Shown: piece after piece, positions 57,493-64,000 of the stretch | How positions within the stretch are numbered: position 1 is the first letter of the stretch | Layout of the letters: the number at the start of each line of letters is the position of its first letter | NCBI RefSeq assembly: GCF_043677095.1 | Contig: NZ_JBHLJR010000005.1 | Span: 310,001 to 374,000, forward strand | Origin: Natronococcus roseus | GTDB lineage: Archaea > Halobacteriota > Halobacteria > Halobacteriales > Natrialbaceae | Direction: 5' to 3' | DNA: 64,000 bases | Translations under genes and position numbers: made by a program | The notes under the pieces: generated by a model | The model's input: the letters and a program-made list of their open reading frames with translations, nothing else | Database searches by the model: none | Told to the model about the DNA's origin: nothing

Positions 57493-58575
57493 ATGACGGA
57501 CAAACAGTCCGCAACCGAGCGAATCGGGGGTAAATCGCGACGAACGTTCCTGGCCGGCGCGGGTGCGGCAGGGCTCGCGAGCCTCGCGGGGTGTACGGCG
57601 TTTCTCGAGGATGCGGCGGAAACCGACGCGACGATCGCGACGGTCGCCGTCGAGAGCGACGAGGACGGCGAGTACTACCACCCGACAGAGGACAACATCG
57701 AGAGCGGCGTCTACTCGCCGCTGACGCGCCCGCTGTTTATCTACGTGAACCACGCGAGCTTAGAAGAGAAGCCGGATACGCTCGCGGCGTTCGTACAGCA
57801 CTACTTCGAGGGGCAACACGACTTCTCCCGCGACACCGGATACTACGCGGCGACGGACGAGGTCCGCGACGAGAACAAAGAGGAGTTCCAGGCCGTCCTC
57901 GACGACCTCGGTATCGAACCCGACGGGGACGCGGTCGACGACGACATCGACTGCTCGGGCAGCAACACCGTCGCACCGGTAACGGACGCAGCGGGCGAAT
58001 CCTTCGAAGCGGAGTACCCCGACGCGAACATCTACGTCGATCCCGAGGGGACCGGTGCGGGGTTCGAGGCGTTCGCGGAGGGCGACTCCGACGTCCAGAG
58101 CGCGAGCCGCGAGATCATGGACGAGGAGGCGGAGCTCGCCGAGGAAAACGGCGTCGAGTACAGCTCCTACGAGATCGGCTGGGACGGACTCTCGGTCGTC
58201 AAACACGGCGAAAACGACTGGATGGAGGAAGTCTCGCTCGACGAGCTCCACGCGATCTGGCAGTACGAGTCCGACGTCGACATGTGGAGCGACCTCGACG
58301 ACGACTACCCCGACGAGGAGATCGAACTCTGGGGCCGCGACAGCGACTCGGGGACCTTCGACTACTTCACCGAGGAGATCAACGGCGAGGTCGGCTCCAT
58401 CCGGACGGACTACAGCGCCCACACCCACACCGACTCGATCATGGAGGGGATCGCCGACAATCAGTACGCCTTCGGCTGGGGCGGCGTCGGCTACTTCCAG
58501 GAACTGGGCGGCGAGCCCGGCGAGGAAGAGTTCGACGTCGAGGACGCCGACGACGGGGACGAAGCCGACGAGTAA
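57493..58575 (+). CDS. pstS: Phosphate-binding PstS-like lipoprotein with circularly permuted order
   Basis: Phosphate-binding protein of the Pst ABC importer, 360 residues, Tat lipoprotein (Arg16-Arg17, lipobox LAGC with Cys34). Residues about 50-138 (YYHPTEDNIESG ... SPLTRPLFIYVN ... FVQHYFEG) match the segment that ENDS ordinary PstS proteins, and residues about 154-336 (CSGSNTVAPVT ... EGTGAGFEAF ... SASREI ... DSGTFDYF ... FGWGGVGYF) match the segment that BEGINS them. Phosphate ligands (Ser/Thr of SGSNTV, SASRE, DSGTF) are all present. Followed by pstC after 14 bp. Confidence 0.9.
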   Translation: MTDKQSATERIGGKSRRTFLAGAGAAGLASLAGCTAFLEDAAETDATIATVAVESDEDGEYYHPTEDNIESGVYSPLTRPLFIYVNHASLEEKPDTLAAFVQHYFEGQHDFSRDTGYYAATDEVRDENKEEFQAVLDDLGIEPDGDAVDDDIDCSGSNTVAPVTDAAGESFEAEYPDANIYVDPEGTGAGFEAFAEGDSDVQSASREIMDEEAELAEENGVEYSSYEIGWDGLSVVKHGENDWMEEVSLDELHAIWQYESDVDMWSDLDDDYPDEEIELWGRDSDSGTFDYFTEEINGEVGSIRTDYSAHTHTDSIMEGIADNQYAFGWGGVGYFQELGGEPGEEEFDVEDADDGDEADE

Positions 58576-58589
58576 CTACCTGAGTCAGA

Positions 58590-59600
58590 ATGAGCACAGA
58601 AACAGGCCCGGATTCGGAGATCATCGACGACGGTGCCGACGCCGACAGGCGTCGAAACCGCCGCGTTCGCCGACTCCTGTTCGGGTGTACGAGTGTCACC
58701 GTGTTGACGACGGTGGCGATCTTCGCCGTCCTGTTCGACAACGCGTTTCACTTCTTCTACGACGTGCGCTTTCACGAGTGGCTCGTCGGCCTCGTAACCG
58801 AGTTCAGCCTCGTTCCGGAACAGCGCGTCGCGATCACCGAGTTCCTGCTCGACACGGAGTGGCGACCGTCCCACGCTGACGATCCGCGCTTCGGCGTCCT
58901 GCCGCTGGTCGCCGGAACGCTGCTGATCACCGTCGGCGCGGCGTTCGTCTCGATCCCGATCGGAACCGCGACGGCGCTGTACCTCTCGGAGTACGCTCGG
59001 CCGGGGACCCGTAAGTACCTCAAGCCGACGCTCGAGGTGCTAGCCGGCGTGCCGACGATCGTCTACGGATTCTTCGCGCTGACGTTCATTACCCCGAACA
59101 TCGTCGGACCGCTCGCGGCTGCACTCGGACAGGACGTCGGCCGATTCAGCGCACTTTCGGGAGCGATCGTCGTCGGCATCATGACGATTCCGATGGTCGC
59201 GTCGATCTCCGAGGACGCGATGTCGTCGGTTCCCGACGAGTTACGAAACGGGGCGTACGCGCTCGGCGCATCGAAGTACACGGTCTCGACGAGCGTCGTA
59301 TTGCCGGCGTCGATCTCGGGCGTGATGGCGTCGTACATTCTCGCGGTGTCTCGAGCCATCGGCGAAACGATGGCCGTCGCGCTCGCGGCGGGCGTCACGC
59401 CGCGACTGACCGCGAACCCGTTCGCCGAGATCCAGACGATGACCGCGTTCATGGTCGACTCGACCCGGTCGACGATGCTTGTCGGATCGGTCGAGTACCA
59501 GTCCCTGTTCGCGGTCGGTCTGGCGTTGTTCATCATGACGCTCGCAGCGAACCTCGTAAACGACTACGTGAAACGAAGCTACCGGGAGGAGTACCGATGA
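58590..59600 (+). CDS. pstC: Phosphate ABC transporter permease PstC
   Basis: Membrane subunit of the phosphate importer, 336 residues, six to seven helices. Typical PstC stretches: RFGVLPLVAGTLLITVGAAFVSIPIG, LYLSEYARPGTRKYLKPTLEVLAGVPTIVYGFFAL, and the EAA loop ELRNGAYALGASKYTVSTSVVLPASISG. AVSRAIGETMAVALAAG is also characteristic. A longer basic, cytoplasmic N-terminus (about 1-32) precedes helix 1. The stop overlaps pstA (ATGA). Confidence 0.95.
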   Translation: MSTETGPDSEIIDDGADADRRRNRRVRRLLFGCTSVTVLTTVAIFAVLFDNAFHFFYDVRFHEWLVGLVTEFSLVPEQRVAITEFLLDTEWRPSHADDPRFGVLPLVAGTLLITVGAAFVSIPIGTATALYLSEYARPGTRKYLKPTLEVLAGVPTIVYGFFALTFITPNIVGPLAAALGQDVGRFSALSGAIVVGIMTIPMVASISEDAMSSVPDELRNGAYALGASKYTVSTSVVLPASISGVMASYILAVSRAIGETMAVALAAGVTPRLTANPFAEIQTMTAFMVDSTRSTMLVGSVEYQSLFAVGLALFIMTLAANLVNDYVKRSYREEYR

Positions 59601-60508
59601 GTACCGACACCGAACGAGGGAACGTCCGCGAGTGGATGAGCGACGTCGATCTGCGCTGGGTGAAACGGAAGAATCGACTCTTCCACATCACCCTCGTCGG
59701 CGCGTCGCTGTTCGGCGTGGTTATGCTCGCCTTGCTCATCGCCGACGTCGTCCTCGACACGCTGATCGGCGTCGTCGTCTTCGAAATCGATATCGGGACG
59801 TTCCTCACTCAGGCGGGCTCGAGCGACTGGGCTAACGCCGGCTTCCTCGGTGCGATGATCGGGTCGGCGTGGCTGCTCGTGTTCACGTTGTTCTTCTCGT
59901 TCTTCCTCGGCGTCGGAACCGCCGTCTACCTGGAGGAGTACGCGCCCGATACCCGAACCACGCGGCTGATCGAGGCGAACCTGACCAACCTCGCCGGCGT
60001 TCCCTCGGTCGTCTACGGGCTGTTGGCGCTGGGCGTCTTCGTGAACGCGATGCGGCTGGGACCGATCCTGATCGCCGGTGCGCTGGCACTCGCGTTGCTC
60101 GTGACGCCGATCGTTATCGTCGCGAGCCAGGAGGCCCTCCGTGCCGTGCCGGACGGCATGCGAAACGGCTCGCTAGCGACGGGAGCGACCCCGTGGCAGA
60201 CGGTTCGCGGCGTCGTCCTCCCATCGGCGATGCCCGGCATCGTCACCGGAACGATTCTGGCGCTCGCTCGAGCGATCGGCGAGACGGCACCACTGCTCAT
60301 GGTCGGAACCGTCTGGGGGATGCGACACTACCCCGGTCCGTTCGACCGCTTCGGTGCGATGCCGACCCAGATCTACGAGTGGGCGTTCCTGCCCGAGATC
60401 GAACTGCAGTACCTCGCCGCGATGGGGATCGCCGTGCTGATGACGATCCTCCTCGCGATGTACGGCGTCGCGTTCTTCGTGCGAAACCGATACGAACGGA
60501 GCTACTAA
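59597..60508 (+). CDS. pstA: Phosphate ABC transporter permease PstA
   Basis: Second membrane subunit of the phosphate importer, 303 residues, six helices. LGVGTAVYLEEYAPDTRTTRLIEANLTNLAGVPSVVYGLLALG and RNGSLATGATPWQTVRGVVLPSAMPG (EAA loop) and LALARAIGETAPLLMVG identify PstA. Co-translated with pstC (ATGA overlap) and one base before pstB. Confidence 0.95.
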   Translation: MSTDTERGNVREWMSDVDLRWVKRKNRLFHITLVGASLFGVVMLALLIADVVLDTLIGVVVFEIDIGTFLTQAGSSDWANAGFLGAMIGSAWLLVFTLFFSFFLGVGTAVYLEEYAPDTRTTRLIEANLTNLAGVPSVVYGLLALGVFVNAMRLGPILIAGALALALLVTPIVIVASQEALRAVPDGMRNGSLATGATPWQTVRGVVLPSAMPGIVTGTILALARAIGETAPLLMVGTVWGMRHYPGPFDRFGAMPTQIYEWAFLPEIELQYLAAMGIAVLMTILLAMYGVAFFVRNRYERSY

Positions 60509-60509
60509 C

Positions 60510-61346
60510 ATGGCAAGCAACACCACGAGCGACACCGAGTCACTGATCTCGACGGAGGTATCGGTTGACAGAACTCACGAGCAGATGACGGCCAACGAAA
60601 CCGTCGTCGAGGCCACCGATCTCGACGTCTACTACGGCGACGAGCAGGCCTTAGACGGAATCGATATCGAGATTCCCGAACGGCAGGTGACCGCGATCAT
60701 TGGTCCCTCCGGCTGTGGAAAGTCGACGTTCCTTCGGTGTGTCAACCGGATGAACGACCAGATCGACGCCTGTCGCGTCAGCGGCGAACTCGACTTCCAC
60801 GACAAGAACGTCTACGACGACGACGTCGATCCCGTCGCGCTGCGCCGGAAGATCGGGATGGTCTTCCAGAAGCCGAATCCCTTCCCGAAATCGATCCGGG
60901 ACAACGTGGCCTACGGGCTGAACGTCCAGGGAAAGACCGAGGACGTCGACGAGCGCGTCGAGCAAGCGCTGCGCGGTGCAGCCCTCTGGGACGAGGTGAA
61001 CGACCAGCTCGACTCGAGCGGGCTCGACCTCTCCGGCGGCCAGCAACAACGGCTCTGTATCGCTCGCGCGATCGCTCCGGACCCGGAAGTTCTCCTGATG
61101 GACGAACCGACGTCGGCGCTCGATCCCGTCGCCGCGTCGAAAGTCGAGGACCTCATCGACGAACTCGTCGAGGAGTACACCGTCATCATCGTCACCCACA
61201 ACATGCAACAGGCGGCCCGCATCTCCGATAAGACGGCCGTCTTCCTCACCGGCGGGGAGCTCGTCGAGTTCGACGACACCGCGACGATCTTCGAGGATCC
61301 GGCGGACGAACGGGTCGAAGACTACATCACCGGCAAGTTCGGCTAA
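60510..61346 (+). CDS. pstB: Phosphate ABC transporter ATPase PstB
   Basis: ATP-hydrolysing subunit, 278 residues. Walker A IGPSGCGKSTFLRCVNRMND, Q-loop MVFQKPNPFPKSI, signature LSGGQQQRLCIARAI, Walker B EVLLMDEPTSALDP and switch VTHNMQQAARISD match PstB. An N-terminal extension of about 30 residues before the first strand is Ser/Thr/Asp-rich; a shorter start at the in-frame ATG 60585 would remove it. Confidence 0.96.
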   Translation: MASNTTSDTESLISTEVSVDRTHEQMTANETVVEATDLDVYYGDEQALDGIDIEIPERQVTAIIGPSGCGKSTFLRCVNRMNDQIDACRVSGELDFHDKNVYDDDVDPVALRRKIGMVFQKPNPFPKSIRDNVAYGLNVQGKTEDVDERVEQALRGAALWDEVNDQLDSSGLDLSGGQQQRLCIARAIAPDPEVLLMDEPTSALDPVAASKVEDLIDELVEEYTVIIVTHNMQQAARISDKTAVFLTGGELVEFDDTATIFEDPADERVEDYITGKFG

Positions 61347-61348
61347 CC

Positions 61349-62008
61349 ATGTCACGAACGGATTACCAGCGCCAGCTCGAGGCGCTTCGCACGAACGTCG
61401 TTGAGATGTCCGACCTCGCCTGCCACCGTCTCCGGCGGGCGCTCGAGGCCTACGAACGGCGGGACGCCAACCTCGCCGAGAACGTCATCGAGGGCGACCA
61501 CGAGCTCAACGAGCTGTACCTCGAGCTCGAGCAACGCTGCATCGAGCTGATCGCGCTCCAACAGCCCGTTGCGGGAGATCTGCGATTTATCGCCGCGTCG
61601 TTCAAGATCATCACCGATCTCGAGCGGATCGGCGACCTCGCCGTAAACATCGCCGAGTACGCCGACCGCGGCCAGGGGAGCCGGTATCCGGATATCGATA
61701 TCTCGGCGATCGGCGAGCAGACGGTCGGGATGGTCGAGGACGCCGTCGAGGCCTACACGACCGACGACGCCCCGTCGACGTACGACGTCGCGGCGACCGA
61801 CGACGAGGTCGACGCGCGCTGTAAGCGGGCGAGTGAGCTCGTCGTCGAGGATCTCCTCGCGACGGAGGTCGGCGACGAGTCGCTGCTCGAGGACGTCTCC
61901 CGGACGCTGTTGACGATCCGGGACCTCGAGCGCGTCGGCGACCACGCGGTCAACATCGCCGCGCGAACGCTGTACATGGTCGACAACGACGACGAACTGA
62001 TCTACTGA
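61349..62008 (+). CDS. phoU: Phosphate signalling protein PhoU
   Basis: Cytoplasmic PhoU, 219 residues, two three-helix bundles. YQRQLEALRTNVVEMSDLA, the metal-binding-like ITDLERIGDLAVNIAEYA and its repeat IRDLERVGDHAVNIAARTLYM (E-x2-D-x3-N) are clear. It binds the Pst transporter and keeps the phosphate response off when phosphate is ample. Starts two bases after pstB and ends sharing its stop with the next start (TGATG). Confidence 0.95.
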   Translation: MSRTDYQRQLEALRTNVVEMSDLACHRLRRALEAYERRDANLAENVIEGDHELNELYLELEQRCIELIALQQPVAGDLRFIAASFKIITDLERIGDLAVNIAEYADRGQGSRYPDIDISAIGEQTVGMVEDAVEAYTTDDAPSTYDVAATDDEVDARCKRASELVVEDLLATEVGDESLLEDVSRTLLTIRDLERVGDHAVNIAARTLYMVDNDDELIY

Positions 62009-63009
62009 TGAGCCAGTATCGATCGACGACCGGCTGGGACCCCGTCGAACGGAAGGTCCAGCTGGCCGGCAACTCCACGTTCGTCGTCTCGCTGCCCAAG
62101 GAGTGGGCGCTCGAACAGGACCTCGAGTCGGGGATGTCGATGCACCTGTATCCCCACGAGGATCGCGTCGTCGCCTCCGCCGAGTCGATCCCGGACCAGG
62201 ATCGGTGTGCGACGATCGACGCGACGGCAGTCGGCGACGAGACGATCGTTCGACGCGTCCGCGCGGCGTACGCCGTCGGCTGCGATCGGATCACCGTCGT
62301 CGGTTCCGACGGACTCGATCCCGAGCGGCGACGCGACCTCGACCGGACGGTCGGGCGTCTCGTCGGCGTCGAGATCCTCGAGGATACCGGCGACCGACTC
62401 GTCGTCCAGGACCTGCTCGACGTCGACGACGTCTCGCTGCCACAGACCCTCCTCCAGACGCGGCAGCTCGCCCTCGAGATGCACGCCGACGCCCTCGATG
62501 CGCTGACCCGGAACGACGAGGAACTCGCCCGCCGAGTGATCGATCGGGACGACGAGGTCGACCGGCTGTTCGCGTTCGTGAGCCGGGGCTTTCACCGCGG
62601 GCTCGAGGACGTCCACGAGATCAACCGGCTCGGCACCGACCGGACCTCGGCGTTTCGCGACTATCGAATCGCCCGACAGCTCGAACGCGTCGCCGACCAC
62701 GCCGAGCGGATCGCGAGCGTCGCCGTACAGCAGTCCGGGCCGCTGATCGAGGACGTCGGGAATCCGCTCGAGCTCGCGGGGGCGAACGCGCGACGAGCGC
62801 TCGAACTCGCACTCGCCGGGGAGATCGGACACGTGACGGCAACTGTCGACGAGGTCTCCGAGACGGTCGACGAACTGGACGCGACGCTCCGCGAGAGTAC
62901 CGATCCGGACGCGTACGCCTACGGAACGGCTCTCGAGAGCGTTCGTCGAACGGCCGCGATCGCCGGCAACGTCGTCGACGTGATGGCCGAGTCGACGATC
63001 GACGCGTGA
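62008..63009 (+). CDS. AbrB-PhoU fusion protein, second copy
   Basis: A 333-residue paralogue of the protein encoded at 56071-57066, same architecture: AbrB-type N-terminus ERKVQLAGNSTFVVSLPKEWA, then PhoU-like helices with DDEVDRLFAF and RQLERVADHAERIASV. It is co-translated with phoU. Two AbrB-PhoU genes flank the pst operon, so one may bind DNA at the divergent promoter while the operon's own PhoU signals from the transporter; that is inference. Confidence 0.9.
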   Translation: MSQYRSTTGWDPVERKVQLAGNSTFVVSLPKEWALEQDLESGMSMHLYPHEDRVVASAESIPDQDRCATIDATAVGDETIVRRVRAAYAVGCDRITVVGSDGLDPERRRDLDRTVGRLVGVEILEDTGDRLVVQDLLDVDDVSLPQTLLQTRQLALEMHADALDALTRNDEELARRVIDRDDEVDRLFAFVSRGFHRGLEDVHEINRLGTDRTSAFRDYRIARQLERVADHAERIASVAVQQSGPLIEDVGNPLELAGANARRALELALAGEIGHVTATVDEVSETVDELDATLRESTDPDAYAYGTALESVRRTAAIAGNVVDVMAESTIDA

Positions 63010-63127
63010 GGGGTCTCGGCGGAGAGTCGTCCCTCGTTCGGTGCGGGCCCCATCCCGAAACACTTCCTCGACGGCCGTAGCGTACAGACACGGACGACGG
63101 ACTCGAGTTGATCCGCGTTCGCAGCGA

Positions 63128-64000
63128 TCAGTCCGTCAGCGGCGCCCCGGCGATCCGCGGCGGCTCGTACAGCATCGGTGCATCCTGGATCGTCGTCTCG
63201 GTGATCCCCAGCAGCGTCCGGCGAAACGCCGGCCCTTCGGTCATGAGCCGGTAGGCCTCGTCCCGCCCCGTCTCGTCGGCGTGAGAGATCAGCCAGACGT
63301 TCGTCCCGGTCGCATCGATCTCGAGCAGACAGTACGCCTGCGGGTAGGAGGCAACCGCCGGGGCGATGAGCTGTCGGACGCCACCGCGTTTCACGAGCGA
63401 CGGCAGGTGGTGGTGACCGGAGACGACGAGTCCGACACCGTGGGTCTCGAGGATCGACTGGAATCGATCCCGTTCGCTCATCGTGAACCACTTCCAGGTG
63501 TCGGTCTCACAGAGCGGTTCGCTGACCAGCGGGATCGGGTTGTGATGGCAGACGACGACGGGCGTCGACGCGTCCCGAAGCCCCTCGTCGAGCCACTCGA
63601 GCTGGTCGTCGGAGATCCGACCGCGGTGGGTCTCGGTGTACGGCCCGTTCCGGCCGGCTGCGCTGTTCAGGACGAAGAGATTGAGCCCGTCGAGATCGTA
63701 GCGGGCCGGAAGCGACCCCCCGGCGTACCGTTCCGCGAACGTCGCCGTCGACGGACAGCGGTGGTCGTCTCCCTGCTTCCGGAGGTCGTGGTTGCCCGGC
63801 GTCGCCAGAAAGGGTACCGTAAGGTCCTCGAGGAGGACGTCGATCCGGTCGTAGTTCCACGGCTCGCCGTCCTTCGTGAGATCGCCGGGGAACACCACGA
63901 GATCGACGTCCCGATCGTTGACGTCGTCGATCACGGCCCGAAGTCGCTGCTCGGTCCGGTGAAAGACGCGGTAGGTCCCCGACGCTCGAGTCGCGACGTG
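63128..64000 (-). CDS. Calcineurin-like metallophosphoesterase, 5' end outside window
   Basis: Binuclear-metal phosphoesterase, about 290 residues visible. Metal motifs in order: FPGDLTKDG (Asp), ATPGNHDLR (Asn, His), VVCHHNPIP (His) and VVSGHHHLPS (His pair). The first motif (DxH) should lie just beyond the right edge; the frame stays open from the internal GTG 63934 to position 64000 as HVATRASGTYRVFH..., whose first His may be that ligand. Substrate unknown; located next to the phosphate regulon but convergent with it, so a phosphate-scavenging role is only possible. Confidence 0.88.
   Translation of the reverse strand, partial: HVATRASGTYRVFHRTEQRLRAVIDDVNDRDVDLVVFPGDLTKDGEPWNYDRIDVLLEDLTVPFLATPGNHDLRKQGDDHRCPSTATFAERYAGGSLPARYDLDGLNLFVLNSAAGRNGPYTETHRGRISDDQLEWLDEGLRDASTPVVVCHHNPIPLVSEPLCETDTWKWFTMSERDRFQSILETHGVGLVVSGHHHLPSLVKRGGVRQLIAPAVASYPQAYCLLEIDATGTNVWLISHADETGRDEAYRLMTEGPAFRRTLLGITETTIQDAPMLYEPPRIAGAPLTD

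Overview
The window is chromosomal DNA of an extremely halophilic archaeon (class Halobacteria; the gene set and style resemble Natrialbaceae, which is inference). The signs are high GC with strong G/C at third codon positions, very acidic proteins, Tat (twin-arginine) rather than Sec signals on exported proteins, archaeal information-processing genes (XPB/Bax1, Nop5/fibrillarin, TFS, a PAC2-family protein), and TATA boxes 25-32 bp before many start codons, the arrangement of leaderless haloarchaeal mRNAs. About 61 protein genes are supported, plus one tRNA-Leu(CAA) and several very short reading frames.

Layout. 1-9.3 kb: grpE and dnaK (cut by the left edge), XPB-type helicase, ketopantoate reductase, an orphan ASRT-family protein, a sodium:solute symporter with its small partner, and Bax1 (DUF790), the nuclease partner of XPB. 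9.3-26 kb: NSUN-type RNA m5C methyltransferase with an RNA-binding partner, PAC2-family protein, aldo/keto reductase, stand-alone E2 acyltransferase, PAPS-reductase-like PP-loop protein with a twin-box promoter, amidohydrolase, ASCH protein, C45 acyltransferase, monothiol glutaredoxin beside a split YeeE/YedE sulfur importer, and an aspartoacylase-like protein. 26-27 kb: tRNA-Leu with duplicated 3' end, followed by a dispersed non-coding element. 27-36 kb: inositol-phosphatase-like enzyme, membrane proteins, Nop5-fibrillarin operon, Hcp, GshA, a Gfo/Idh/MocA dehydrogenase, and an RHH-PIN toxin-antitoxin pair with twin operators.

36-46 kb is a sugar-use locus: AGE-family isomerase, Tat-exported GH3 glycosidase, a complete CUT1 ABC importer (lipoprotein, two permeases, ATPase) and a winged-helix regulator. 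The expected flow is extracellular glycoside hydrolysis, import, isomerisation. 46-56 kb: M24-fold protein lacking metal ligands, CtaA, a second copy of the dispersed element, membrane hydrolase, UDG-like protein, DinB with PCNA-binding tail, NarK-type transporter behind a 41-codon leader ORF, hotdog protein, TFS, ParB-like protein and a beta-RFAP synthase homologue. 56-63 kb is a phosphate regulon: AbrB-PhoU protein divergent from pstS-pstC-pstA-pstB-phoU and a second AbrB-PhoU. The right edge cuts a metallophosphoesterase.

Most unusual: (1) PstS appears circularly permuted, with the segment that ends ordinary PstS proteins placed before the one that begins them; (2) two divergent copies of a roughly 370-bp intergenic element in which a hairpin changes sequence and length yet keeps pairing, as expected of a structured RNA; (3) tiny ORFs that tile exactly between genes through TGATG and ATGA/GTGA overlaps, suggesting translational relays; (4) the RHH-PIN module with two near-identical palindromes 41 bp apart; (5) several 6-2-6 palindromes in promoters of sugar and phosphate genes.
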